Positions 15,852 to 24,532 of a stretch of 64,000 nucleotides of DNA are shown in pieces. The DNA lies in assembly GCF_006088715.1 (NCBI RefSeq), contig NZ_CP030771.1, positions 4,216,001 to 4,280,000 of the forward strand. Reading direction: 5' to 3'. Both the position numbers and the translations under genes were made by a program. Under the pieces are notes generated by a model, which was given only the letters and a program-made list of their open reading frames with translations, was not told the DNA's origin and did not search any database. How positions within the stretch are numbered: the first letter of the stretch is position 1; every line of letters starts with the position of its first letter. Origin of the DNA: Streptomyces sp. YIM 121038 (GTDB taxonomy: Bacteria; Actinomycetota; Actinomycetes; Streptomycetales; Streptomycetaceae).

Positions 15852-16339
15852 GCGCCCTCCCCCTCGCGGCTCCAGGTGCCGGACTTGCCGCCCGTCTTCT
15901 CCTCCACCCGTACGTCCGTGATGACGGCCCCCTTGTCGACGGCCTTCACCATGTCGACGACCGTGAGCGCGGCGACGCTCACCGCCGTGAGGGCCTCCAT
16001 CTCCACGCCCGTGCGGTCCGTCGTCTTCACGGTGGCGGTGATCTCCACGGCGTCGTCGGCGACGGACAGGTCGAGCTTCACCCCGGAGACGGCCAGCGGG
16101 TGGCAGAGCGGGATCAGGTCGGGCGTGCGCTTGGCGCCCATGATGCCCGCGATCCGGGCGGTCGCCAGGGCGTCGCCCTTCGGGACGCCCTCGCCGCGCA
16201 GCAGCTCGATCACGCGTGGCGCGACCAGGACGCGCCCGCTCGCCCGCGCGGTGCGCGCGGTCACGTCCTTCTCCGATACGTCGACCATGCGGGCGGCACC
16301 CGCTTCGTCGATGTGCGTCAGTCCCTGCTGGGTGCTCAT
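15848..16339 (-). CDS. moaC: Cyclic pyranopterin monophosphate synthase MoaC
   Basis: The 163-residue protein begins [20 protein letters not shown]. It contains the conserved active-site segment [16 protein letters not shown] and [20 protein letters not shown], with the conserved His of the PLCHPL motif. With MoaA (not in the window) it forms cyclic pyranopterin monophosphate, the first molybdopterin intermediate. The chosen ATG has AGGAGC upstream and starts the family homology; a longer upstream frame is open by composition only. Confidence 0.94.
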   Translation of the reverse strand: MSTQQGLTHIDEAGAARMVDVSEKDVTARTARASGRVLVAPRVIELLRGEGVPKGDALATARIAGIMGAKRTPDLIPLCHPLAVSGVKLDLSVADDAVEITATVKTTDRTGVEMEALTAVSVAALTVVDMVKAVDKGAVITDVRVEEKTGGKSGTWSREGEGA

Positions 16340-16470
16340 GTGCTGTGGCGCTCCTGGTCCGGACCCCGCGCGGGCGCGCGGCCTGCTGTGCGCGACACCG
16401 TACCGCCCGTCCGTCGCGCGCGGTCGCCCCACCCGAGCCCGGCGCCCCTCGTCCCCGCCCGGGGCGGGCG

Positions 16471-17847
16471 TCAGCCGAGGAGCACCACGTCGACCTCGGT
16501 GCCCGGCTCGACCGACGTCGTGTCCTCGGGGACGACGATCAGCGCGTCCGCCTGCGCGAGGGCGGCGACGAGGTGCGACCCGCTGCCGCCGACGGGCGTC
16601 ACCGTGCCCGCGTCCGCGTCGTGGCGGCCGCGCAGGAACTGGCGCTTCCCGGGCGGCGACGCGAGCGCCTCGGCGGCGCCCAGCCGTGCCCGGACGGTGG
16701 TCCTGTGCACGTCGGGCAGGCCCATCAGGGTGCGCACGGCGGGCCGCACGAAGACCTCGAAGGAGACGTACGACGACACGGGGTTGCCCGGCAGGGCGAG
16801 CAGCGGGGTGTGGTCGGGGCCGATCGAGCCGAAGCCCTGCGGCTTGCCGGGCTGCATGGCGAGCTTGCGGAACTCCACGCCGCCGCCCGCCCCGAGGCCC
16901 TTCTCGTCGTCCGGGTCGCCGATCGCGGAGAGGGCCTCCTTGACGACGTCGTACGCGCCGACGCTGACGCCGCCGGTGGTGACCACGAGGTCGGCGCGGA
17001 TGAGCTGGTCCTCGATGGTGGAGCGCAGGGTCTCCGCGTCGTCGGCGACGGCGCCCACCCGGTAGGCGATCGCCCCGGCCTCGCGGGCGGCGGCGGTGAG
17101 GGAGAAGCTGTTGGAGTCGTAGATCTGACCGTCGGCCAGTTCCTCACCGGGCTGGACCAGTTCGCTTCCGGTGGACAGGACGACCACGCGCGGGCGCGGG
17201 CGCACCGTGACCGTGCCCCGGCCGATCGCGGCGAGCAGGGCGATCTGCGCGGCGCCGAGGACCGTGCCCGCGGTCAGGGCGCGGTCGCCCGCCCGCACGT
17301 CGCTGCCTCGCGGGCGGACGTGGGCGCCGGGCTTCGCCGGGCGGTACACCCGGACCTCTCCAAAGGCGCCCTCGGGGGCCGCGCTGTGGGCCCGCATCCC
17401 GGAGACCGGGCCCTCGCCGAGCCCGCCGTCGGTCCACTCCACGGGCACGACCGCCTCGGCGCCGGGCGGCAGCGGGGCACCGGTCATGATGCGGGCGGCC
17501 TGCCCGGGGCCGACGGTGGGCGGCTCGCCCTGCCCCGCGGCGACGTCGCCGACGACGGTCAGGACGGCGGGGAACTCCGCGCCCGCGCCCGCCACGTCGG
17601 CGGCGCGGACCGCGTACCCGTCCATGGAGCTGTTGTCGAACGGCGGCAGCGACACGGGCACCGTGACGTCCTCGACCAGGACGCAGCCCTGGGCGTCGAG
17701 GAGCTGGAGCTCGATGGGCTCCAGCGGGCGGACGGCCGCCAGGATGTCCTCCAGGTGCTCGTCCACCGACCACACGTGCTCCTGGCCGGTGTCCTGCCCG
17801 CGGGGCACCCCGGTGCCGTCGTGCGTCGTCGTGCCGCTGCTGCTCAA
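16471..17847 (-). CDS. moeA: MoeA / gephyrin-like Glp protein (TTG start)
   Basis: The 458-residue MoeA-fold protein has domain order: N-terminal linker; [11 protein letters not shown] (substrate region); the beta-barrel insert ending in GSDVRAGD; the MoaB-like domain with [37 protein letters not shown] and [11 protein letters not shown]; and C-terminal domain IV. It can insert molybdate into adenylated molybdopterin. Its place beside galU, rimJ and sepX is that of Glp, the gephyrin-like protein that binds FtsZ in Corynebacterium, so a division role is as likely as a cofactor one. TTG start four bases after the galU stop with GAGGAG inside galU. Confidence 0.9.
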   Translation of the reverse strand: MSSSGTTTHDGTGVPRGQDTGQEHVWSVDEHLEDILAAVRPLEPIELQLLDAQGCVLVEDVTVPVSLPPFDNSSMDGYAVRAADVAGAGAEFPAVLTVVGDVAAGQGEPPTVGPGQAARIMTGAPLPPGAEAVVPVEWTDGGLGEGPVSGMRAHSAAPEGAFGEVRVYRPAKPGAHVRPRGSDVRAGDRALTAGTVLGAAQIALLAAIGRGTVTVRPRPRVVVLSTGSELVQPGEELADGQIYDSNSFSLTAAAREAGAIAYRVGAVADDAETLRSTIEDQLIRADLVVTTGGVSVGAYDVVKEALSAIGDPDDEKGLGAGGGVEFRKLAMQPGKPQGFGSIGPDHTPLLALPGNPVSSYVSFEVFVRPAVRTLMGLPDVHRTTVRARLGAAEALASPPGKRQFLRGRHDADAGTVTPVGGSGSHLVAALAQADALIVVPEDTTSVEPGTEVDVVLLG

Positions 17848-17850
17848 GTG

Positions 17851-18753
17851 CTACATCTCCTCGGTGACGTAACTGCGGAGCCAGGCCTTGAAGTCGGGGC
17901 CCAGGTCTTCACGTTCGCACGCGAGTCTGACAATGGCACGCAGATAGTCGCCGCGGTCGCCGGTGTCATAGCGGCGGCCCTTGAAGACCACGCCGTGCAC
18001 GGGACCGCCGACCTTCTCGTCGGCGGCGAGCTGCTGGAGGGCGTCGGTCAGCTGGATCTCGCCGCCGCGGCCCGGCTCGGTCTTGCGCAGTATGTCGAAG
18101 ATGTGCGGGTCCAGGACGTACCGGCCGATGATCGCGTAGTTCGAGGGGGCGTCCGCCACGTCCGGCTTCTCGACCAGGTCGGTGACCTTCACGACGTCGT
18201 CCTCGTCGGTGGCCTCGACCGCCGCGCAGCCGTAGAGGTGGATCTGCTCGGGCGCGACCTCCATGAGCGCGATGACGCTGCCGCCGCACCGGTCCTGGAT
18301 CTCGACCATGCGGGCGAGCAGCGGGTCGCGCGGGTCGATCAGGTCGTCGCCCAGGAGCACCGCGAAGGGCTCGCGGCCCACGTGCGGGGCGGCGCACAGG
18401 ACGGCGTGACCGAGGCCCCTGGGGTCGCCCTGGCGGACGTAGTGCATGGTGGCCAGGTCGCTGGACTCCTGGACCTTCGCGAGCCGGGATTCGTCGCCCT
18501 TCTTCTCCAGGGCGGACTCCAGCTCGTAGTTGCGGTCGAAGTGGTCCTCCAGGGGGCGCTTGTTGCGGCCCGTGATCATGAGGACGTCGTCCAGGCCCGC
18601 GGCGACCGCCTCCTCCACCACGTACTGGATCGCCGGCTTGTCGACGACCGGCAGCATTTCCTTGGGCGTGGCCTTGGTGGCGGGCAGGAAGCGCGTGCCA
18701 AGACCAGCTGCGGGGATGACAGCCTTGGTGATCTTGGGGTGAGACTCAGTCAT
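17851..18753 (-). CDS. galU: UTP-glucose-1-phosphate uridylyltransferase
   Basis: The 300-residue protein has the nucleotidyltransferase signature VIPAAGLGTRFLPATKATPKE (GLGTRFLPATKATPKE), the sugar-phosphate lysine in VEKP, the metal-site GDDLIDP, and the C-terminal FKGRRYDTGDR. It makes UDP-glucose for cell-wall glycans, trehalose and exopolysaccharide. Start is chosen at MTESHPKITK; an ATG four codons earlier is possible, and neither has a strong ribosome site. It leads the minus-strand cluster into moeA and diverges from the cyclo-ligase gene, with about 80 bases between. Confidence 0.95.
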   Translation of the reverse strand: MTESHPKITKAVIPAAGLGTRFLPATKATPKEMLPVVDKPAIQYVVEEAVAAGLDDVLMITGRNKRPLEDHFDRNYELESALEKKGDESRLAKVQESSDLATMHYVRQGDPRGLGHAVLCAAPHVGREPFAVLLGDDLIDPRDPLLARMVEIQDRCGGSVIALMEVAPEQIHLYGCAAVEATDEDDVVKVTDLVEKPDVADAPSNYAIIGRYVLDPHIFDILRKTEPGRGGEIQLTDALQQLAADEKVGGPVHGVVFKGRRYDTGDRGDYLRAIVRLACEREDLGPDFKAWLRSYVTEEM

Positions 18754-18832
18754 GCCCGTCACCATATCCGGTGCCTATGCGGAGAATCTGCGGCTTCGGA
18801 TTATTGGCCCATATTCGAGCACAATAGGAAGG

Positions 18833-19459
18833 ATGTGTGACTTCGCCATGGATCACCCCGACTCCGGCAAGGGAATCAAGCGCACATTGCGTGCGGAGAT
18901 CCTCGCGGCAAGAAGGGGGTTGCCGCCAGATGACGCACACAAGGCGGCGGCCGAACTGGCCGGGCGCGCGCTGGATCTGCCCGAACTCGCCACGGCCCGC
19001 ACGGTCGCCGCGTACGTCTCCGTGGGCGGCGAACCGGGCACCCGCGCGCTCCTCGACACCCTCCACGCGCGCGGGACCCGCGTCCTGCTGCCGGTGCTGC
19101 TCCCGGACAACGACCTGGACTGGGCGGCGTACACCGGACCGGGTTCGCTCGCCCGCGTCCAACACCCCGGCAAGATGGCGCTGTTGGAGCCCTCCGGCCC
19201 GCGACTCGGGCCGGACGCCGTCCTGGAGGCCGACGCCGTGCTGCTCCCGGGACTCGCGGTGGACGGGCGCGGCACGCGCCTGGGGCGCGGCGGCGGCTCG
19301 TACGACCGGGTCCTGGCGCGCCTGGAGCGGGCGGGCGTCGATCCGGCGCTCGTCGTGCTCCTGTACGACGCCGAAGTCGTCGCGCACGTCCCCGGAGAGG
19401 CGCACGACCGCCCGGTGCGCGCCGTCGTGACGCCTTCAGGGGTACGGCGTTTCGACTGA
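18833..19459 (+). CDS. 5-formyltetrahydrofolate cyclo-ligase
   Basis: About 208 residues. The conserved lysine-arginine start KGIKRTLRAEILAARRGL binds the substrate tail, VLLPGLAVDGRGTRLGRGGGSYDRVL is the family signature, and VPGEAHDRPVRAVVTP is the C-terminal strand. It converts 5-formyl-THF to methenyl-THF with ATP. Two starts are possible: ATG 18833 and ATG 18848. A -10-like ACAATA just before the first suggests a leaderless transcript. Its location beside galU-glp is the same as Rv0992c beside Rv0993 in Mycobacterium. A 20-bp terminator stem follows 20 bases after the stop. Confidence 0.9.
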   Translation: MCDFAMDHPDSGKGIKRTLRAEILAARRGLPPDDAHKAAAELAGRALDLPELATARTVAAYVSVGGEPGTRALLDTLHARGTRVLLPVLLPDNDLDWAAYTGPGSLARVQHPGKMALLEPSGPRLGPDAVLEADAVLLPGLAVDGRGTRLGRGGGSYDRVLARLERAGVDPALVVLLYDAEVVAHVPGEAHDRPVRAVVTPSGVRRFD

Positions 19460-19479
19460 GGCCCCCGAAGAGGCCCGCA

Positions 19480-19521
19480 TGCGAAAGGGCCCTCCACGCG
19501 TGCGTGGAGGGCCCTTTCGCA
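19480..19521. terminator. Strong bidirectional terminator
   Basis: Arms 19480-19499 and 19502-19521 are complementary over 20 bases (including GAAAGGGCCCTCCACGC), leaving only GT at the apex. The stem ends in CCCTTTCGC/GCGAAAGGG, giving A- and T-rich flanks. It separates the converging cyclo-ligase and penicillin-acylase genes. Confidence 0.9.
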
Positions 19522-19551
19522 GCACCTGCCCGTGCGGGCCTCAGCTCCGGC

Positions 19552-22401
19552 TCAGGGCTTGAGCACCAGGGTGTCGCTCGTGCTGTCGTCGACGCCCTTC
19601 TTGGAGTAGGACCACGGCAGCAGCTCGCCCTTGACCCACTTGCTGGTCTGGTCGGTGTAGTGGTCGCTGTAGGCGTGGCCCGAGGCGCCGGTGAGGTTGA
19701 TCCACTTGGACTTGTCGAAGTCCTTCAGGTTCACCACCATCCGCATCGACGGCACCCAGATGACGTCGTAGCCGCCCGCCGCGTTCCAGCCGGTGGCGTT
19801 GACCGTGGCCTCGCCGCCGCCGAGCTTCCAGGGGCCGCGGTTGAGCACCCACTGGATCCAGCCGGGGCCGTCCGTGCCGAGCGTCTGGTTCTTCAGCGTG
19901 AGCCGGTGCAGACGGCCCCAGCTCCAGGTGTCGATGTCCTTGCCGAGCTTGGCCGTCAGGTCCCAGCGGGCGTCCGCGAGAGCACGGGCGAACAGCTGGT
20001 CGCGGTTCTTCGTCTCCTTGTCGGTGCGGTTGCCCGGGGTCTTCCACCAGTCGTTGCCCTCGTCGTTGAGGATCTTGCGGATGACCTCGAAGTAGCGGTC
20101 GCCGCCGTCGGGCTGCGCCGAGTCCGCGTCGCGCTCGCCGCACTCGCGGACCTTCTTGTCCTCGTCGGCGGGCTGGGTGTCGCTGGTGCGCTCCACCCAC
20201 AGGCACTGGCCCTTGACGCGCAGCTCCTTGGGCAGCTTGTTGCCGATGGACAGCTGCAGGATCGAGCGCCAGACGGCGTTGAAGTACGCGGCCGCCGCCG
20301 AGTCGGCGTCCTGGGTGTAGTCCCAGCCCTCCAGGAGCTTCTGCGCCTCACGGACGTGCTTGTCGCCGATGTCGACCTTGAGCAGCTTGGGCACGAGCAG
20401 GCGTGCGATCTCGCTGCTGTTGTCGGTCTGCATCAGCCGCATGTCCTCCGTGGAGATCTTGCCGCCGTTCTTGGTCTTGGCCTTGATCAGGTCCTCGATG
20501 CGCTGGCTGCGCGCGCCGTAGCCCCAGTCCGTCGTGAGCTTGTACGGGTACTTGTCGCTGACCACGGCCTGGTTGGCGGTGACGATGTAGCCGCGCTTGG
20601 GGTTGTACTCCCAAGGGAGTTCATCCTGTTTGATGTAGCCCTTCCAGCGGTACTTGGAGTCCCAGCCCGGTGCCGGGAGCGAACCGTCGCTGCCTCCGCC
20701 ACGCTTAGGGATCCTGCCCGGCGCCTGATAGCCAATGTGACCCTTGGTATCGGCGTAGATCAGGTTCTGCGAGGGCACTTCGAAGGAGCTGGCTGCCTTG
20801 CGGAACTCCTGGAAGTCCTTGGCCCGGTTCAGCTCGAAGACGGCGTCCATGGACTTGCCGGGCGTCAGTGCGGTCCAGCGCAGGGAGATGCCGTAGCCAT
20901 CGCCGCGGTCGGGAGCCACCGCGTCGACCGGGGCCTTCCGGCCGACCTTGCGAAGTTCCTCGTCACGGTCGGAGATCAGTGGGCCATTGCTGGTCTCACG
21001 AACAGTGATCGTCTTGGTCTTGCCGCCCGCGACCTTGATCTTTTCCTCGCGCGACTTGAAGGGCACCGTTTTGCCGTCGTACTGGTAGCCGTCGCTGCTG
21101 AACTTCTCCAGATAGAGGTCCGTCACGTCGGCGCCCAGGTTCGTCATGCCCCAGGCGATGTCCTGGTTGTGGCCGATGACCACACCGGGCATCCCGGAGA
21201 ACGTGTAGCCGCTGACGTCGTACTGGCACTTCGCCGAGACAGAGCGGCAGTGCAGGCCCATCTGGTACCAGACGGACGGCAGCTGCGGCGCCAGGTGCGG
21301 GTCGTTGGCCAGCAGGGGCTTGCCGGTGATGGTGTGCGCGCCGGAGACGACCCACGAGTTGGAGCCGATGCCGTTGCCGTTCGAGCCGAGGCCCGCGTCC
21401 GGGACCTCGTCGAGCACGTCGGAGAGGCCGGAGAGCTGCGACTGGAGGCCGTTGGGGGGCGGGGTCCCGCCCGCGACACCGGTGCCCGCCGTGCCGGTGC
21501 CGGTGCCCCCGGCGCCAGTACCCGTGCCCGTGCCGGTGCCGGTGCCGGTACCACCGGTGCCCGTACCCGTACCGGTGCCCGTGCCGCCGGTGCCGGACTG
21601 CGTCTGGGAGTCGTCCGTGGCGTCGCTGCTGAACTTCCCGGCGACCGGGTCGTACGCGCCCTCCTGGACGATCGGCTTGTTCCGGTCGTACGGGTAGTCC
21701 GGGTACAGGTCCTTGATCTGGGACGGGCCGAGGCGGCTCGTCATCAGGGAGCGGTCGATCTCGTCCTGCATGTTGCCGCGCAGGTCCCAGGCCATGGCCT
21801 TGAGCCAGGCCACCGAGTCGACCGGCGTCCACTTCTGGGGCTTGTAGTCGTTCTCGAACTCGAGCGCCGCGTACTCGAGCGAGATCTCCTTGCCCCCCTT
21901 GCCGTCGAGGTAGGCGTTGACCCCCTTGGCGTACGCCTGGAGGTACTTCTTCGTCTCGGGCGAGAGCTTGGAGTCGTACTCCTTCTTCGCCACCCGGTGC
22001 CAGCCGAGGGTGCGCAGGAATTCATCGGTCTTGACCTGGCTCTTGCCGAACATCTCGGAGAGCCGCCCGGAGGTCATATGGCGGCGGACGTCCATCTCCC
22101 AGAAGCGGTCCTGCGCCTGCACGAAGCCCTGGGCCATGAACAGGTCCTCGGCGGAGTCGGCGTAGATCTGCGGGATGCCGTTGCCGTCGCGCTTGACGTC
22201 GACCGGGCCCTTCAGGCCCTTCAGGTCGATGGTGCCCTTGGTCTGTGGGAAGGAGGCGCGGACGGTGCTGATGCTCCAGTACGCGCCGAAGCCGATGCCG
22301 CCGACGACGGCCAGGACCAGGAGGATCACGATCAGTCGGGCGCGGCGCCCCTTCTTCTTCCCGGGTTTGGCGCCGGAAGGGGCGGTGGTGTTGGAGGGCA
22401 T
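19552..22401 (-). CDS. Penicillin acylase family N-terminal nucleophile hydrolase
   Basis: The 949-residue protein has a Lys/Arg-rich cytoplasmic start, a signal-anchor helix at about 22-42 (LIVILLVLAVVGGIGFGAYW), and an alpha-chain region beginning VDVKRDGNGIPQIYADSAED. The autoprocessing site is GIG-SNSW with Ser347 as the nucleophile, and the beta chain has LLANDPHL and GHNQDIAWGMTN. The family hydrolyses amide bonds of penicillins, acyl-homoserine lactones or peptides; the substrate is not readable. A Gly-Thr repeat (about 270-305) lies in the spacer before the cut site. ATG 22401 has AAGGA upstream. It diverges from an antiporter gene. Confidence 0.9.
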   Translation of the reverse strand: MPSNTTAPSGAKPGKKKGRRARLIVILLVLAVVGGIGFGAYWSISTVRASFPQTKGTIDLKGLKGPVDVKRDGNGIPQIYADSAEDLFMAQGFVQAQDRFWEMDVRRHMTSGRLSEMFGKSQVKTDEFLRTLGWHRVAKKEYDSKLSPETKKYLQAYAKGVNAYLDGKGGKEISLEYAALEFENDYKPQKWTPVDSVAWLKAMAWDLRGNMQDEIDRSLMTSRLGPSQIKDLYPDYPYDRNKPIVQEGAYDPVAGKFSSDATDDSQTQSGTGGTGTGTGTGTGGTGTGTGTGTGTGAGGTGTGTAGTGVAGGTPPPNGLQSQLSGLSDVLDEVPDAGLGSNGNGIGSNSWVVSGAHTITGKPLLANDPHLAPQLPSVWYQMGLHCRSVSAKCQYDVSGYTFSGMPGVVIGHNQDIAWGMTNLGADVTDLYLEKFSSDGYQYDGKTVPFKSREEKIKVAGGKTKTITVRETSNGPLISDRDEELRKVGRKAPVDAVAPDRGDGYGISLRWTALTPGKSMDAVFELNRAKDFQEFRKAASSFEVPSQNLIYADTKGHIGYQAPGRIPKRGGGSDGSLPAPGWDSKYRWKGYIKQDELPWEYNPKRGYIVTANQAVVSDKYPYKLTTDWGYGARSQRIEDLIKAKTKNGGKISTEDMRLMQTDNSSEIARLLVPKLLKVDIGDKHVREAQKLLEGWDYTQDADSAAAAYFNAVWRSILQLSIGNKLPKELRVKGQCLWVERTSDTQPADEDKKVRECGERDADSAQPDGGDRYFEVIRKILNDEGNDWWKTPGNRTDKETKNRDQLFARALADARWDLTAKLGKDIDTWSWGRLHRLTLKNQTLGTDGPGWIQWVLNRGPWKLGGGEATVNATGWNAAGGYDVIWVPSMRMVVNLKDFDKSKWINLTGASGHAYSDHYTDQTSKWVKGELLPWSYSKKGVDDSTSDTLVLKP

Positions 22402-22629
22402 CGCTGTCCTTGCTGTCCTTCGCGAGCGGCAGTTCGGGGCATGGGCGGGTCCTGGAGTGCTGGAGCAACCATAGGCGCAGGGCGAGACGGCCCCGGACGC
22501 GGAGTCGGAAAGAGACATCGAACGGAAGTTCGCTCAATGTGGAAGAAGTACAGGGGCCCACGTCAAGGAAGCGTTAAAACTTAGGTAAAGTAACGAAGCA
22601 TCACGGCTCGCACGACGGAAGGAACGCCC

Positions 22630-24129
22630 CTGTCTGTCCACGACCTCAACCAGCTCCTGCTCGTCTCGTCGCTCGTCCTGCTCGTCGCGGTGGTCGCCGT
22701 GCGCATCTCCTCGCGCAGCGGACTGCCCAGCCTGCTGCTGTACCTCGGCATCGGCGTCGCCATGGGCCAGGACGGCATAGGCAACGTCACGTTCAACAAC
22801 GCCCAGCTGACCCAGGTGATCGGCTACGCGGCACTCGTCGTGATCCTGGCCGAGGGCGGCCTCGGCACCAAGTGGGGCGAGATCAAACCGGCCCTTCCCG
22901 CGGCCGCGTCCCTGGCGCTCGCGGGCGTCGCGGTGAGCGTCGGCGTGACCGCTGCGGGCGCGCACTACCTGGTCGGGCTCGAATGGCGGCAGGCGCTCAT
23001 CATCGGCGCGGTGGTCTCCTCGACGGACGCGGCCGCGGTCTTCTCCGTCCTGCGCCGGGTCCCCCTCCCCTCCCGGGTCACCGGCGTCCTGGAGGCGGAG
23101 TCCGGCTTCAACGACGCCCCCGTGGTGATCCTCGTCGTGGCCTTCTCGGCCGCCGGTCCCGTGGACCACTGGTACGTCCTCATCGGCGAGATCGCCCTGG
23201 AGCTCGCCATCGGCGCCGCCATCGGCCTCGCGGTGGGCTGCATCGGCGCCTACGGCCTGCGGCACGTGGCACTGCCCGCCTCCGGCCTCTACCCGATCGC
23301 GGTGATGGCCATCGCCGTGACCTCCTACGCGGCCGGGGCCATGGCCCACGGCAGCGGCTTCCTCGCGGTGTACCTCGCCGCGATGGTCCTCGGCAACGCC
23401 AAGCTGCCGCACTGGCCCGCCACCCGGGGCTTCGCCGAGGGGCTCGGCTGGATCGCGCAGATCGGCATGTTCGTCCTGCTCGGCCTGCTCGTCACGCCGC
23501 ACACGCTGCTCGACGACATCTGGCCCGCCGTGCTCATCGGCCTGGTCCTGACGATCGTCGCGCGACCCGTCTCGGTCGTCGTGAGCCTGCTGCCCTTCAA
23601 GATGGCCTGGCAGGAGAAGGCCCTGATGTCCTGGGCGGGCCTGCGCGGCGCCGTGCCCATCATCCTCGCCACGATCCCCATGGTGAACGGGGTCGAGAAC
23701 AGCGAGCGCATCTTCAACATCGTCTTCGTCCTGGTCGTCGTCTACACGCTGATCCAGGGGCCCACCCTGCCGGGGCTCGCCAAGCTGCTCGACCTCGGCA
23801 AGGGCACGACGGCCTCCGACCTCGGCATCGAATCGGCCCCCCTGGAGCGGCTGCGCGGCCATCTGCTCTCCGTACCCGTACCGGAGGGCTCACGGCTGCA
23901 CGGCGTCGAGGTCAACGAACTGCGGCTGCCCGCGGGCTCGGCCGTGACCCTCGTCGTACGGGACGAGACCTCGTTCGTGCCGCTGCCCACCACGGTCCTC
24001 CGGCACGGCGACGAGCTCCTGGTGGTGGCGACCGAACCGGCCCGCGACGCGGCCGAGAAGCGGCTGCGCGCGGTGGCCCAGGGCGGCAAGCTCGCGGGCT
24101 GGCTGGGGGTGCGGGGCGCGCAGCGGTAG
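22630..24129 (+). CDS. Potassium/proton antiporter with C-terminal TrkA-C domain (CTG start)
   Basis: The 499-residue protein has about 12 transmembrane helices of the CPA fold (motifs VVSSTDAAAVFSVLRR, EAESGFNDAPVVILV and SWAGLRGAVPIILAT), then a cytoplasmic TrkA-C-like domain (PVPEGSRLHGVEVNELRLP to the end). It exchanges K+ or Na+ for H+. A CTG at 22630, 6 bases after GGAAGGA, is the only start that keeps the whole first helix (SVHDLNQLLLVSSLVLLVAV). The frame is closed by a stop at 22591 with no ATG/GTG/TTG between, and GTG 22690 has no ribosome site. Confidence 0.88.
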   Translation: MSVHDLNQLLLVSSLVLLVAVVAVRISSRSGLPSLLLYLGIGVAMGQDGIGNVTFNNAQLTQVIGYAALVVILAEGGLGTKWGEIKPALPAAASLALAGVAVSVGVTAAGAHYLVGLEWRQALIIGAVVSSTDAAAVFSVLRRVPLPSRVTGVLEAESGFNDAPVVILVVAFSAAGPVDHWYVLIGEIALELAIGAAIGLAVGCIGAYGLRHVALPASGLYPIAVMAIAVTSYAAGAMAHGSGFLAVYLAAMVLGNAKLPHWPATRGFAEGLGWIAQIGMFVLLGLLVTPHTLLDDIWPAVLIGLVLTIVARPVSVVVSLLPFKMAWQEKALMSWAGLRGAVPIILATIPMVNGVENSERIFNIVFVLVVVYTLIQGPTLPGLAKLLDLGKGTTASDLGIESAPLERLRGHLLSVPVPEGSRLHGVEVNELRLPAGSAVTLVVRDETSFVPLPTTVLRHGDELLVVATEPARDAAEKRLRAVAQGGKLAGWLGVRGAQR

Positions 24130-24255
24130 CCGTGCCGCCGCGGGGTGCGGCCGGGCGCGGCCGGGGGGCTCCCGGGCGTGCGGGGCGCCGCGGGCGGATT
24201 CCCAGGCCTGCCAGGCGCGGCCGGGGATTCCCAGGTGTCACCGGTCTCACTTCTC

Positions 24256-24284
24256 GTACATCACAGGCCTCATTTGTGATGTAC
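24256..24284. promoter_or_regulatory. Perfect 10-bp inverted repeat upstream of MFS gene
   Basis: GTACATCACA (24256-24265) and TGTGATGTAC (24275-24284) are exact inverted copies around a 9-base spacer in a less GC-rich stretch. The 403-bp gap 24130-24532 otherwise holds two GGATTCCCAGG direct repeats (near 24195 and 24226) and an unproven small frame. The palindrome looks like a repressor site, for example of the GntR family. Confidence 0.5.
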
Positions 24285-24532
24285 CTGTACGATGAAGGCG
24301 CACTCGGCACGTCCCGCTCAGCGCGCTGCACAAGCGTCGGCGGTGCGCGTACCGGGATCCACGCACCGACACTGATCGAACCAACTCTGTCTGACGCAGA
24401 GCTGGCGCGACCGTATGGCGGCCGCGGCGCCCTCGCAGTGGGCTGCCCGGTATCTACCGCAGTTCTGCGCTAGAGGACAGCTCTCGGCGCCCCCGCACGG
24501 GCGCGCTACCAGGCAGCAGAAAGGCATGGGCC

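Noticed and set aside
22534..23862. A long minus-strand frame opposite the antiporter.
   Set aside because: His/Asp/Gly/Arg-rich composition typical of antisense frames in GC-rich genes, with no domain and a good gene on the other strand.
22690..24129. GTG 22690 as the antiporter start.
   Set aside because: It removes most of the first membrane helix and lacks a ribosome site, whereas CTG 22630 has both.
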